Positions 34,901 through 44,328 are shown, counted from the first letter of the stretch. The stretch: 64,000 bases of DNA from Lachnospiraceae bacterium (GCA_017612555.1 JAGAFR010000034.1:1-64000), one strand, 5' to 3'. Notes: generated by a model from the sequence alone, not told the origin. Translations and numbers: made by a program.

Positions 34901-35530
34901 AAGGCCATAGAAGAAAAGAAGGCAGCAGGCGAGCTGCTTACGGGGGATGAACCTCTTTTCGGAGAGACCGAGCCGGAAAAGTATATTCCGAGGTTTGCCA
35001 GATCCGAAGGCGAAACAGCGACCGGAGGGACATTTTACGGCACTGCGTTCCACAGGATAATGGAACTGTGGGAGTACCCTGCCGGGAAAGAGTCGGATAC
35101 CGTCACTAAAGAGGATATCACCGCATTTGCCGAGAAAATGCACGGTCTTCACCGAATGGAGAGGCAGCAGGCAGATGCCATAAGGCCCGATGACGTTGCA
35201 TTTTTTATCAATTCAGAACTGGGACGCAGGATGAGAAAAGCAAAAGAAGAGGGTAAGCTGTTCAGGGAGCAGCCTTTTGTGATCGGAGTCGACAGATCCG
35301 GGGAGATGATACTGGTCCAGGGTATCATTGATGCGTATTTTGTTGAAGAAGACGGTATAACCATAGTCGATTACAAGACAGACCGGGTAGACAACGAAGA
35401 AATGCTCATCGGAAGATACAAGGCTCAGCTTGAGTACTATGGTATTGCTCTGTCACAGATCACCGGACGGCCTGTAAAGGATCTTCTGATATATTCCACG
35501 AGGCTCAGAAAAGCCATATCCGTTGCATAA
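31916..35530 (+). CDS. addA: ATP-dependent helicase/nuclease subunit A (AddA)
   Basis: I choose the ATG at 31916 (MELTREQQLAVD), with GAGG ten bases before it, giving 1204 residues; an in-frame ATG at 31901 overlaps addB and has a badly spaced ribosome site. It is a UvrD/RecB-type helicase: Walker A AAGSGKT (residues 23-29), Walker B VDEYQDSN near 417, the motif LMTMHSSKGLEFPV near 785, and the C-terminal nuclease motif ITIVDYKTDRVDN near 1154. It pairs with AddB to resect broken DNA ends up to a Chi-type site. The two genes are adjacent and co-directional. Confidence 0.95.
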   Translation: MELTREQQLAVDIRDCNVLVSAAAGSGKTSVLVKRIVSRITSGDPVNIDRLLIMTFTNAAAAEMKSRIRDAIESEISRLCKEAEPDAEKIAHLRKQSMIAHNAMITTIHGFCKSVVTDHFEEVSLDPNFRIADENECKLMMQDALEECLEAAYEKASPAFLEAVECFSKAKNDSGLADLIIPMYRFVVSSPDPEEFIKQCRNCYDLDSYEEFERSELFESYVNRIAGGLNRLSSVAQKALSLIDDNEGIEPYRACINAYKEGFDAIIRDIENAGASSEDKKRSFWIYGIIRKGLGLIDPPSLKPIREAGLEASEIEAKKAVASLRGDMKKELEKLRELVVFDTEDIYRHIMIAKGPLFAITDVVSDFAAVYKEKKRQQNVIDFNDMEHMAVSILRNPDIAAIYREQFVEIYVDEYQDSNMTQEVLVSLICRPDAGNVFQVGDVKQSIYRFRHARPDLFLSKYSSYSDEKGENRRILLNDNFRSRDEVVDAVNEVFTAIMKSDTGGIEYDDDAMLKRAADYYEQPPSGKDPYRAEILIGVPGDLSDEEFSANTVANRIMSMIRDGYRVYDKSRKITRPATFRDFTILVRSMKKYDKAFRDVFASAGIPLFVNGREGYFGTVEVQTVLSFLSAVDNPLCDIELAALARCPVGGFTDKDMAEITAAAGNDKSLYHRIKAVAADREDDELKAKCVRLLELLARYRDMSGYTPVSGIISDFIDKEYADHVRCMGKQEQRMANLALLLAKAEDYGRTSFKGLYRFVRYMDQIRKYEIDDGEAGTVGENDDVVRLMTMHSSKGLEFPVCFVVGLEKRRNILDETGKVIWNNRFGFGVDYVDINRRITGTTLPKMLVREENKTDSIAEEMRVLYVAMTRAREKLVMVGIGKEDIFDGPAKPIENSLTYFDMLKHAHGTEGFEHIDVSIVTEADLVLGRFEEEIEKEDASERIMAIIKDERCAKDTDKTGNITLPEYLAHVRDGYPYPIDKDLRMKLSVSDLKHKAIEEKKAAGELLTGDEPLFGETEPEKYIPRFARSEGETATGGTFYGTAFHRIMELWEYPAGKESDTVTKEDITAFAEKMHGLHRMERQQADAIRPDDVAFFINSELGRRMRKAKEEGKLFREQPFVIGVDRSGEMILVQGIIDAYFVEEDGITIVDYKTDRVDNEEMLIGRYKAQLEYYGIALSQITGRPVKDLLIYSTRLRKAISVA

Positions 35531-35551
35531 AGTGCGTGTTTATGGTATTAT
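35523..35551 (+). promoter_or_regulatory. Promoter at the end of addA
   Basis: TTGCAT (35523-35528), 17 bases, TATTAT (35546-35551) with TGG before it. The -35 box lies over the last codons of addA. It would drive the run of genes beginning at 35590. Confidence 0.55.
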
Positions 35552-35589
35552 TTCAGCCTAGAGTTTATTGATATTGCGAGATCCCGTGA

Positions 35590-36165
35590 ATGAATAAAAC
35601 GAAGTTCGGAACAAAAGAGATAATAGCGACCGTTGTTACCGTTACGCTTGTGTGCGGTGAGCGCGCGCTTGAAGAGTATATGGTATCACAGGGTATATCC
35701 GGTATGATCGTTTTTGACTGGGTAAACCTTCAGGTGCTTACCATTATGATCGCCGCGGTATTCTTCGGACCGATCAGCGGGGCTGTGTGTGCGATCGGAG
35801 GTGATCTTCTTGTCAATATCCTCTTTGAAGAGAGCATCAATTATCCGGAGATATTGGTACTGGGCCTGTACGGATTCTTCATGGGAATGTACATCGGACA
35901 GTTTCATTATGATCGCCTGCACTTTTCGTTTAAGGATTTTATCGATTTTAATGCAGTTCAGATCATGGGAAGTATCATCCTGGCGATGTTTCTGATGCCA
36001 ATGCTTGAGTTCCTGATAAATGATGCCAACCTGTACGAAAGCGTGATAGAAGGAACAAAGCAGACAATAGGAACCTCAGTAGTCGTGGGACTCATATGTC
36101 CCTTTATCATGATGATCGTGGCTATGGTCGCGGTCCCGCACAGAAAAGGAATAAGGGGGACGTGA
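35590..36165 (+). CDS. ECF-type transporter substrate-binding (S) membrane protein
   Basis: The 191-residue product has five to six hydrophobic spans and the small-protein layout of ECF S components, with VFFGPISGAVCAIGGDLLVNILF in the middle (the G-P-x-x-G-x-x-x-x-x-x-x-D pattern seen in vitamin S subunits) and a short basic tail. The ligand is not evident. It ends one base before the next start. It could also be another small integral membrane protein; the S-component call rests on layout. Confidence 0.65.
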   Translation: MNKTKFGTKEIIATVVTVTLVCGERALEEYMVSQGISGMIVFDWVNLQVLTIMIAAVFFGPISGAVCAIGGDLLVNILFEESINYPEILVLGLYGFFMGMYIGQFHYDRLHFSFKDFIDFNAVQIMGSIILAMFLMPMLEFLINDANLYESVIEGTKQTIGTSVVVGLICPFIMMIVAMVAVPHRKGIRGT

Positions 36166-36166
36166 T

Positions 36167-37108
36167 TTGGATTCCATTGCGGTATTGATACCTTGTTATA
36201 ACGAAAGTAGGACCATTGCCAAGGTTGTGGCGGACTTTAAAGCGGCGCTTCCCGAGGCAGTGATCTATGTGTATGATAATAACTCCACTGATGATACGGC
36301 AAAGATCGCCCGGGATGCCGGCGCGATAGTACGCCATGAATATAAACAGGGCAAAGGTAACGTGATCCGGCGTATGTTCATGGAAATAGATGCCGACTGT
36401 TATCTTATGGTAGACGGAGATGATACGTATCCGGCCGACAGTGCAAGAGAAATGGTCAATGCGGTTCTTGAAAGACAGGCGGACATGGTCATTGGTGACA
36501 GGTTGTCCTCAACGTATTTTACCGAGAACAAAAGACCGTTTCACAACTCCGGGAACACCATAGTCAAAAAGTCGATCAATGCGTTGTTTAACAGTAATAT
36601 CACGGATATCATGACGGGTTACAGAGCCTTTGGTTACAGGTTCGTCAAGACATTCCCGGTACTTTCCGAGGGATTTGAGATTGAAACAGAGATGACCATA
36701 CATGCCATCGACAAGAATATGCAGGTGGAAAATGTTGTCGTTCAGTACAGGGACCGTCCGGAAGGAAGCCAGTCCAAGCTCAATACAGTCGGAGACGGCA
36801 TTAAGGTTTTATTTACGATAATCAAGTTCTTCAGGATATACAAGCCATTCCGTTTTTTTGCCGGACTGGCGCTGATACTCACGGTTATTTCGCTTCTGTT
36901 CTTCATTCCGGTTTTTGTGGATTTTCTGCAGACCCGGTATGTTGAAAAGGTTCCTACGGTTGTCGTTTGCTGCTTTGTATTTATGGCAGCGATACAGTCG
37001 TTCTTTGCGGGGCTGATACTTGATTCCGTAAAGCAGAAGGAGCGGCAGGATTTTGAAATCAAACTACATGGAGTTACAGGACGTGCTGCCGGTAAGGCGG
37101 ACAGATAA
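36167..37108 (+). CDS. Family 2 glycosyltransferase with C-terminal membrane anchor
   Basis: The start is a TTG just after AAGGGGGACGTGAT, giving 313 residues. The GT-A fold begins DSIAVLIPCYNESRTI, followed by YDNNSTDDT near residue 39 and the catalytic DGDDTYPAD near 86. TGYRAFGYRF and EIETEM further along are typical of dolichol/polyprenyl-phosphate mannose synthase relatives. Two hydrophobic spans (about 225-247 and 262-285) anchor it. It likely loads a sugar on polyprenyl phosphate for the GT-C enzymes encoded in this region. It is tightly packed with its neighbours (1 and 8 bases). Confidence 0.85.
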   Translation: MDSIAVLIPCYNESRTIAKVVADFKAALPEAVIYVYDNNSTDDTAKIARDAGAIVRHEYKQGKGNVIRRMFMEIDADCYLMVDGDDTYPADSAREMVNAVLERQADMVIGDRLSSTYFTENKRPFHNSGNTIVKKSINALFNSNITDIMTGYRAFGYRFVKTFPVLSEGFEIETEMTIHAIDKNMQVENVVVQYRDRPEGSQSKLNTVGDGIKVLFTIIKFFRIYKPFRFFAGLALILTVISLLFFIPVFVDFLQTRYVEKVPTVVVCCFVFMAAIQSFFAGLILDSVKQKERQDFEIKLHGVTGRAAGKADR

Positions 37109-37116
37109 GAGATATT

Positions 37117-38187
37117 ATGGCAGATAAGAATAAGCGAACGGTTTATAACGTTCAGGATGTGCTTGGCGGAAACAGTGCAGCCTCGCGTCCAAAATTTAAA
37201 AGCGGGTATTCAGGCCCGAAGAAAGCTCCCAGCGCGGCCATGAGCCAGAAGATAGCCGAAAAAACCGAAGGCATCAGACCTTCTGCGTCCAAAAGCCCTA
37301 TAGTCATGCAAAAGACCGGAGGGATACTGGATTATGCCTGGATAGCATACAGCCTTGTTCTTGCGATAGCTCTGTTTACCGCCGTATTGGCATATGAGTT
37401 GGGAGGCAGTTCAGGAAGGATATACTATCCTCATAATGTGTTTACCATTTCCGGCGTTGTCAAAGATATATTTGCCGACTACAGAAGCGGAGGACTCGGT
37501 TCCGGGCAGGCTGCCTCAAGTGCAAAAAATGCAGCGGCGAATCCGGATACAGCGAGTGCGTCTGCGACATCTGACAGCAGTACCGATGAGTCTCAACCTG
37601 ATGAAAACAATGCTCTTTTGGGCGAAAGTGCTGCAAATACCATACCAAATTCGACCACCGGCGCGACAATGGCACTAGATACGGGAGAACCTTACGGAGA
37701 TTATTCAACAGCCGTGTCCCATGAAGAGTTGCTTACACAGCTCGACAAAGCGCTCTCATCAAATGATGCCGGTTTCGTCGGGACAAAGCTTGCATACGAG
37801 GATTCGGAATCCCATAATCTTATAGGATATCCGCAGTCGGTGGTTGAGCATTTTACACAGTACATGTCGGAAAATCCCGATAAAAGAGCTTCATTTCTTG
37901 AGGAGATAAAGGATCCGACGCAGTTTTCGGCCAAGAACGGATCTGCGTATATCGCAAAGCTCCCATTATTACAGTTTACGATCAATATGGGTTATGATGG
38001 GACTACCATTTCCATTTCGGGATTTTCGGATCAGCAGATGGACAGTGGACAGAGCGCGATCGTAAGTCCCCTTCTTCCGTGTATGTATACCATTCATGCC
38101 GAGACTGCAAAGGGATCACAGACTTCCGAGGTCGAATGCAATATGAATGAGGGAAATCTTAAGATCAATATCGGCGTGACCAATTAA
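37117..38187 (+). CDS. Membrane-anchored protein of unknown function
   Basis: The 356-residue product has a basic, Ser/Pro-rich cytoplasmic N-terminus, one membrane span at about residues 73-94 (YAWIAYSLVLAIALFTAVLAY), a low-complexity Ser/Ala/Asp linker (about 130-170) and an extracellular C-terminal half with beta-like segments (PLLQFTINMGYDGTTISISGF; TIHAETAKGSQTSEVECNMNEGNLKINIGV). I recognise no domain. It lies between a glycosyltransferase and dgt, 8 and 9 bases away, so it is co-transcribed with them. Confidence 0.75.
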   Translation: MADKNKRTVYNVQDVLGGNSAASRPKFKSGYSGPKKAPSAAMSQKIAEKTEGIRPSASKSPIVMQKTGGILDYAWIAYSLVLAIALFTAVLAYELGGSSGRIYYPHNVFTISGVVKDIFADYRSGGLGSGQAASSAKNAAANPDTASASATSDSSTDESQPDENNALLGESAANTIPNSTTGATMALDTGEPYGDYSTAVSHEELLTQLDKALSSNDAGFVGTKLAYEDSESHNLIGYPQSVVEHFTQYMSENPDKRASFLEEIKDPTQFSAKNGSAYIAKLPLLQFTINMGYDGTTISISGFSDQQMDSGQSAIVSPLLPCMYTIHAETAKGSQTSEVECNMNEGNLKINIGVTN

Positions 38188-38196
38188 CTGATATTT

Positions 38197-39651
38197 ATGG
38201 AATGGAAAACACTTATGTGTCCGGAGAGGATACGCCCGGTATCACGGAGTTCCTCAGGGGATGCAAGAACTGAATTCGAAAAAGACTACCAACGCATCAT
38301 ATCAAGCGCATCTTTCAGGCGTCTGCAGGATAAGACGCAGGTTTTTCCGCTGGATAAAAGCGATTTTATAAGGACAAGGCTGACTCATTCTCTTGAGGTG
38401 GCCAATTTTGCGCGCTCCATAGGAAAAATGATAGGTGACAGGATAATAAGTGAAGAAAAAGATGGGGATTTTACCGAATACACAAAAGAGGATATCTGCT
38501 CCGTGCTTGAATGCGCGGGACTTCTTCACGATATCGGTAATCCGCCGTTCGGACACTTCGGTGAGGATGCGATACGTGACTGGTTTAAGCGAAATCTCTC
38601 CGACATAGATTATCGGAACGGTAAACTGATAGATGCCCTTACGGACCAGCAGATCGGAGATTTCTACCATTTTGAAGGAAATACTCAGGCACTCAGGGTT
38701 GTGAGCAAACTGCATTTTATCGTGGATGAGCATGGTATGAATCTGACGAAGGCTCTGCTTGCAACGATAATGAAGTATCCGTGTTCGTCGCTTGAGATCT
38801 GTTATGATAAGAAGGATCCTGACGCGGATATATCAAGAAAGAAAATGGGCTATTTTGCGGCTGATGCCGATGTATTTGACAGTGTTCAGGAAGGGTGCGG
38901 TACCCGAGGGCGCAGGCATCCCCTTGCGTTTGCGCTTGAAGCGGCCGATGATATAGCATATCGGACTGCCGATATCGAGGATGCGGTAAAGAAGGGCCTG
39001 ATTGATACGGGTATCCTGATGAAGGAGATAAAAGCTGCTTCGAAAAAGGCAAAGGATGGCACAAACCGGTCACCGGAGCAGATACAGACCGCGGAAAAGC
39101 TTCTTAAGAAACTGGAGTACTATCTGGAAAAAGCCATGGCCCAGCAATATGAAGAACCACAACTGTATGCCGTGCAAAACTGGGTGGTAAGAGTACAGGG
39201 CGTTCTTCTCACAGATGCAGTAAATAGTTTTATGATGCATTATGATGACATTATGTCAGGAACATACAAAAAAGAGCTGCTGGCCGATATGCCGGGCTCG
39301 CTCCTGCTTGAAGTTCTGGGCGATGTTGCGTACAGATATGCTTTCCTGTCGGAACCGATCCTTAAATTGGAAGTGGCGGCAGATGCCATATTTGATTTTC
39401 TGCTGGAACGACTGGTCAGAGCACTTCGTTACTACGATACCTCAGAATGGAAAGTGCACGCATGCGCAGTAGACGAAAAAATGGTCGGTCTTCTCTCACC
39501 TTCTTTCAAGCAGATATACAAGATCCATTCGGAAGGTAAAAGTGAAAATGATAAGCTGTATCTAAGGCTCCTGCTTGCGACGGATTATGTGTCAGGGATG
39601 ACAGACAGTTATGCAAGAAGACTGTACAGGGAACTTAAGGGGATAGAATGA
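38197..39651 (+). CDS. dgt: Deoxyguanosinetriphosphate triphosphohydrolase (HD family)
   Basis: The 484-residue product has the dGTPase layout: [13 protein letters not shown] near residue 45-57, the HD metal site in [16 protein letters not shown] (near 63-78), [18 protein letters not shown] (near 107-124) and [22 protein letters not shown] near 245. The enzyme splits dGTP into deoxyguanosine and tripolyphosphate, keeping nucleotide pools in balance. Its stop overlaps the next ATG by 4 bases. Confidence 0.93.
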   Translation: MEWKTLMCPERIRPVSRSSSGDARTEFEKDYQRIISSASFRRLQDKTQVFPLDKSDFIRTRLTHSLEVANFARSIGKMIGDRIISEEKDGDFTEYTKEDICSVLECAGLLHDIGNPPFGHFGEDAIRDWFKRNLSDIDYRNGKLIDALTDQQIGDFYHFEGNTQALRVVSKLHFIVDEHGMNLTKALLATIMKYPCSSLEICYDKKDPDADISRKKMGYFAADADVFDSVQEGCGTRGRRHPLAFALEAADDIAYRTADIEDAVKKGLIDTGILMKEIKAASKKAKDGTNRSPEQIQTAEKLLKKLEYYLEKAMAQQYEEPQLYAVQNWVVRVQGVLLTDAVNSFMMHYDDIMSGTYKKELLADMPGSLLLEVLGDVAYRYAFLSEPILKLEVAADAIFDFLLERLVRALRYYDTSEWKVHACAVDEKMVGLLSPSFKQIYKIHSEGKSENDKLYLRLLLATDYVSGMTDSYARRLYRELKGIE

Positions 39652-40370
39652 TGGTTAAGATGGAATCGACAGGTAAATACATCAAACGTAAGTTATCTGA
39701 TGCGGGATCTGTCTTATACCGACACATAGGCTTCTCATTTGTGAAGATGAGACTTGAGAGAAAATATAACAGTATTATCGGCAAGGGCGCATATCTTTCA
39801 AAAGGCACGAAACTTGAAGGAAAAGACTTCATAGGAAATGATGTGCTGCTTAAAAATGTAAACATTGGATACAGCACCTATATCGGCAATGGATCGAATA
39901 TAAGTAATGCACGAGTGGGAAGGTTCTGCTGCATCGCCGGTTTAGAGACCGTTATTGGAAGACATCCCGTTAAGGGGGAGAATCTTTCGATCCATCCGGC
40001 TTTTTATTCGTCGGCGAAACAGTATGGTTATTCATATGTTGACAAGACATCTTTTGAAGAGGTCAGATATGCCGATAAGCAGAACGGATACAACATAGTC
40101 ATAGGGAACGATGTTTGGATAGGCCGTGGCGTTATGATCACCGACGGAGTTACGATCGGGGACGGAGCCGTAATAGGCGCCGGAAGTCTTGTGACGGATG
40201 ATGTTGAACCGTATGCGATCTATGCAGGCACTCCTGCTCATAAGATAGGATCGAGATTTGATGATGAGACGGCAGGCAAGCTTATGGAATTTCGCTGGTG
40301 GGATAAGGGCGAAGACTGGATAAGAGAGCATGCTGATGAGTTCAAAAATCCGGATTCATTTGTCAATTAA
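39648..40370 (+). CDS. CatB-related hexapeptide-repeat O-acetyltransferase
   Basis: The 240-residue product has left-handed beta-helix hexapeptide repeats (residues about 50-110 and 150-190: [34 protein letters not shown]), the family loop between them with HPAFYSS, and a [13 protein letters not shown] end. This is the CatB/VatD/Maa acetyltransferase pattern. The partner at 40441 makes a role in sugar nucleotide or glycan acetylation likely. The start overlaps dgt (ATGA). Confidence 0.85.
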   Translation: MMVKMESTGKYIKRKLSDAGSVLYRHIGFSFVKMRLERKYNSIIGKGAYLSKGTKLEGKDFIGNDVLLKNVNIGYSTYIGNGSNISNARVGRFCCIAGLETVIGRHPVKGENLSIHPAFYSSAKQYGYSYVDKTSFEEVRYADKQNGYNIVIGNDVWIGRGVMITDGVTIGDGAVIGAGSLVTDDVEPYAIYAGTPAHKIGSRFDDETAGKLMEFRWWDKGEDWIREHADEFKNPDSFVN

Positions 40371-40381
40371 ACATACCTACA

Positions 40382-40397
40382 CATATGTGCACATATG
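40382..40397. promoter_or_regulatory. 16-base perfect palindrome before the ketoisomerase gene
   Basis: CATATGTG|CACATATG is fully self-complementary and lies 43 bases before the ATG at 40441. It has no loop, so it is more likely a protein site in DNA than an RNA hairpin. No promoter was recognised next to it. Confidence 0.4.
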
Positions 40398-40440
40398 ATG
40401 ATGCACGAAAAACCGCGAAAATACAAGGGAGACAGACATT

Positions 40441-40851
40441 ATGACTCGAGAATTATACCGTAAACTTCAATTTGCAGATCTGGGTGATGACAGGGGAAAA
40501 CTTGTGGTCGCCGAGGGTGAGATAGATATACCGTTTTCAATTCAGCGTGTGTTTTATATATATGGTTCCGATGACTCGGTCGTAAGAGGACAGCACGCCA
40601 ACAGGGATTCGGAATTTGTTCTTATTAATGTAGCGGGATCTTCAAAAGTTATGATCACTGACGGAACAAATAAGGAAGTGGTAGAGCTTAACCGTCCCAT
40701 GGAAGGAGTATATATTCCCAAGATGATCTGGAAGGAGATGTATGATTTTTCTCAGGATTCGGTTCTTCTTGTACTTGCGAGCACTCATTACGACGGAAAC
40801 GAATACGTAAGAGATTACGGGGAATACCTCAAATTGATCAAAGATATCTGA
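40441..40851 (+). CDS. Cupin-type sugar 3,4-ketoisomerase (FdtA/WxcM-like)
   Basis: The 136-residue product is a small cupin: LGDDRGKLVVAEGEIDIPFSIQRVFYIYG, VRGQHANRDSEFVLINVAGSSKVMI, then RPMEGVYIPKMIWKEMYDFSQDSVLLVLAS. The RG-x-H pattern and the Trp/Tyr near residue 100 match FdtA-type isomerases that move the keto group of nucleotide-linked 4-keto-6-deoxyglucose from C4 to C3. The nucleotide carrier is unknown. It fits the hexapeptide acetyltransferase next door and the 4,6-dehydratase and aminotransferase encoded at 52927 and 57391. Confidence 0.8.
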   Translation: MTRELYRKLQFADLGDDRGKLVVAEGEIDIPFSIQRVFYIYGSDDSVVRGQHANRDSEFVLINVAGSSKVMITDGTNKEVVELNRPMEGVYIPKMIWKEMYDFSQDSVLLVLASTHYDGNEYVRDYGEYLKLIKDI

Positions 40852-40889
40852 TCAGGCAGCGAACACTTTTTTTTTTCATATAATTATGT

Positions 40890-40928
40890 AAGATAGCACT
40901 TGACATATGTATGGTCCGGTGCTATCTT
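40890..40928 (+). promoter_or_regulatory. groESL promoter inside an inverted repeat
   Basis: Perfect TTGACA (40900-40905), 17 bases, TATCTT (40923-40928). The promoter is framed by a 10-bp inverted repeat, AAGATAGCAC (40890-40899) and GTGCTATCTT (40919-40928). The inner TAGCAC / GTGCTA is the same core as the CIRCE half-sites just downstream, but the arms are further apart. Confidence 0.75.
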
Positions 40929-40940
40929 ATCATTTGTGGA

Positions 40941-40967
40941 TTAGCACTCGACAATAAGGAGTGCTAA
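40941..40967 (+). promoter_or_regulatory. CIRCE element (HrcA operator)
   Basis: TTAGCACTC, nine bases, GAGTGCTAA: an exact match to the consensus. It lies just after the promoter, 51 bases before the groES ATG. HrcA binding here represses the operon until heat or misfolded protein calls GroEL away. Confidence 0.98.
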
Positions 40968-41018
40968 CAACGTGATAAAGGATATTACATGATTTAAATA
41001 AAAAGGAGGCAATATATT

Positions 41019-41303
41019 ATGAAGTTATCACCACTTGGCGACAGAGTCGTTCTTAAACAGCTTGAAGCTGAAGAAACAACCAAGTCCGGAATAGTTCTTC
41101 CCGGACAGAGTAAAGAAAAACCCCAGCAGGCAGAGGTAATAGCAGTAGGTCCCGGCGGAGTGATCGACGGTAAGGAAGTCAAGATGCAGGTCAAAGTCGG
41201 CCAGAAGGTCATATATTCCAAGTATGCGGGAACCGAAGTGAAGCTTGATGATGAGGAGTTCATCATTGTTAAACAGAATGATGTTCTCGCTGTGATCGAG
41301 TAA
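41019..41303 (+). CDS. groES: Co-chaperonin GroES
   Basis: The 94-residue product is full length: MKLSPLGDRVVLKQLEAEETTKSGIVLPGQSKEKPQ with the mobile loop (about 16-32), YSKYAGTEVKLDDEEFIIVKQNDVLAVIE at the end. It forms the heptameric lid of the GroEL cage. AAAAGGAGGCAATATATT gives a strong ribosome site. It is directly before groEL in one CIRCE-controlled operon. Confidence 0.99.
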   Translation: MKLSPLGDRVVLKQLEAEETTKSGIVLPGQSKEKPQQAEVIAVGPGGVIDGKEVKMQVKVGQKVIYSKYAGTEVKLDDEEFIIVKQNDVLAVIE

Positions 41304-41333
41304 TGATTTTGACTGAACATCATTAGAGTATAG

Positions 41334-42977
<1,644 letters not shown>

Positions 42978-42997
42978 TCCCGCTACGAGAAATGCGC

Positions 42998-43063
42998 GGA
43001 TAGAATGAAGAAACCCCTCAGGTGAATGCTAGTATTCATCTGAGGGGTTTCTTCGTTCTATCC
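42998..43063. terminator. Very long hairpin after groEL
   Basis: Bases 42998-43027 pair with 43034-43063 over 30 positions, with only two G-T pairs and a GCTAGT loop. No T tract follows on either strand, so it may act as an mRNA-stabilising or processing structure as well as, or in place of, a terminator. Confidence 0.6.
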
Positions 43064-43086
43064 ATGTATGGCGACAGCCATACATG
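43063..43086. other. Second perfect hairpin after groEL
   Basis: CATGTATGGC (43063-43072) pairs perfectly with GCCATACATG (43077-43086) around a GACA loop, sharing its first base with the end of the 30-bp hairpin. Its style (10-bp perfect stem, 4-base loop) recalls the hairpins in the tRNA spacer at 77-177. Confidence 0.55.
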
Positions 43087-43134
43087 AGCGAAGCAACGCG
43101 TAGCGAATAAGCGCATTAAAAAACAGGCCCGGGC

Positions 43135-43163
43135 TTGACGAAAAAGTTATAGTAAGTTATAGT
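43135..43163 (+). promoter_or_regulatory. Promoter of the AAA ATPase gene
   Basis: TTGACG (43135-43140), 17 bases, TATAGT (43158-43163). The -10 box is itself part of the second AAGTTATAGT repeat. Confidence 0.55.
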
Positions 43164-43222
43164 TGGGATAGCGAAGTTATAGCAAGTTATAGTTCGGAAT
43201 TAAAAGTTATAGTAAGTTATAG
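43144..43222 (+). repeat. Six AAGTTATAG repeats in a 30-bp phased array
   Basis: AAGTTATAG starts at 43144, 43154, 43174, 43184, 43204 and 43214: three pairs, 10 bases apart within a pair and 30 bases from pair to pair, so every copy faces the same side of the helix. The spacers between pairs differ in sequence. The array overlaps the promoter and ends 19 bases before the ATG of the ATPase gene. A single further copy is at 43605-43613 inside the gene. It looks like a multi-site operator or an iteron-type binding array, probably for the product of the gene it precedes. Confidence 0.85.
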
Positions 43223-43240
43223 TAACGCAAGAGGTAGTGC

Positions 43241-44293
43241 ATGAATAATCCGTTTACTCTTTCATTTGGTACTCTTCCCGAACAGTTCATTTCAAGACCC
43301 AGGCAGACTGATACCATATTGAGTGATTTTCTGGCTGATAAGCCGGGGACAAATACATATATGATTACAGGAGTAAGGGGGTCCGGCAAGACGGTCATGC
43401 TGACTGAGATCGCTATGAGGCTTTCTGAGCGCGACGACTGGGTGGCCGTGGAGCTTAATCCCGAGTATGAGATGATGGATGCCTTGGCTTCAAAACTGTA
43501 TAATCTCGAAAACGTCAAGCCGTTCTTTGCGAAGGCCAGAATCAACCTGTCGGTTGCAGGATCCGGAGCTTCGGTAGAGAAGACGGGTCCGTCTATGACG
43601 AGCGAAGTTATAGTTGAAAAGATGCTAAAGGTCTTGGCAAAACATGGAAAGAGACTGATCATTACGGTAGATGAGGTTTCGAACAGTGAATATGTTAAGA
43701 AGTTCGCTCATTCATACCAGATAATGCTAAGAAACGGATATCCTGTTTATCTGATAATGACCGGACTCTATGAGAATATATATGATCTTCAGAATGAGAA
43801 GACGCTTACTTTTTTGTACCGGGTTCCGAGGTTGGTATTAGAGCCGTTGAATCTGCCGACGGTAGCCGGTACTTACGCAACCGTTTTTGATATATCAGCT
43901 GAGGAGGCAGCCGCGATGGCCGCGCTGACAAAGGGTTATCCGTTTGCGTTTCAGGTATTGGGTTATATAAAGTGGATACAAAAGGGACGTGCGCTTAACC
44001 AGATCATACCCGAATATGACCACTATCTTGCTGAGTACATATATGACAAGATATGGCATGAGCTTAGTGATACGGACAGGCGAGTTGTACTTGCCATGTC
44101 GGGTTCGGAGGATTACATGAAGATCCAGACCCTCAGGGAGGCTCTTGAAATGAGCTCGAGTCTGTTTTCTACGTATCGTGAAAAACTGATCAGAAAAGGT
44201 CTGGTTGATGTGTCAAAATACGGGTATATTGGATTGATCCTGCCCAGATTCAGGGAATTTGCTGTTGCAAGGAATGAATATGATAGTATGTAG
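43241..44293 (+). CDS. AAA ATPase (AAA_16/STAND-like) with C-terminal winged helix
   Basis: The 350-residue product has Walker A GVRGSGKT (residues about 45-52), a Walker B-like LIITVDEV near 145, a sensor-like LIMTGLYEN near 175, a helical lid with KGYPFAFQVLGYI near 235, and a C-terminal part (about 268-340) with LSDTDRRVVLAMSG and SSSLFSTYREKLIRKGLVDVSKYGYIGLILPRF, the pattern of a winged helix-turn-helix. This layout is shared by 'archaeal-type' ATPases and Orc/Cdc6-like proteins. It is a lone gene after an array of phased repeats, to which it may bind. The biological role is unknown. Confidence 0.75.
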   Translation: MNNPFTLSFGTLPEQFISRPRQTDTILSDFLADKPGTNTYMITGVRGSGKTVMLTEIAMRLSERDDWVAVELNPEYEMMDALASKLYNLENVKPFFAKARINLSVAGSGASVEKTGPSMTSEVIVEKMLKVLAKHGKRLIITVDEVSNSEYVKKFAHSYQIMLRNGYPVYLIMTGLYENIYDLQNEKTLTFLYRVPRLVLEPLNLPTVAGTYATVFDISAEEAAAMAALTKGYPFAFQVLGYIKWIQKGRALNQIIPEYDHYLAEYIYDKIWHELSDTDRRVVLAMSGSEDYMKIQTLREALEMSSSLFSTYREKLIRKGLVDVSKYGYIGLILPRFREFAVARNEYDSM

Positions 44294-44328
44294 CCTATGC
44301 TTTCGCGAAACGGGTTCGAAAACAATCC

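Noticed and set aside
43144-43222. Repeat array considered as a CRISPR
   Set aside because: Repeats are 9 bases, spacers are 1 and 11 bases, and no cas gene is present; the spacing fits a protein-binding array.
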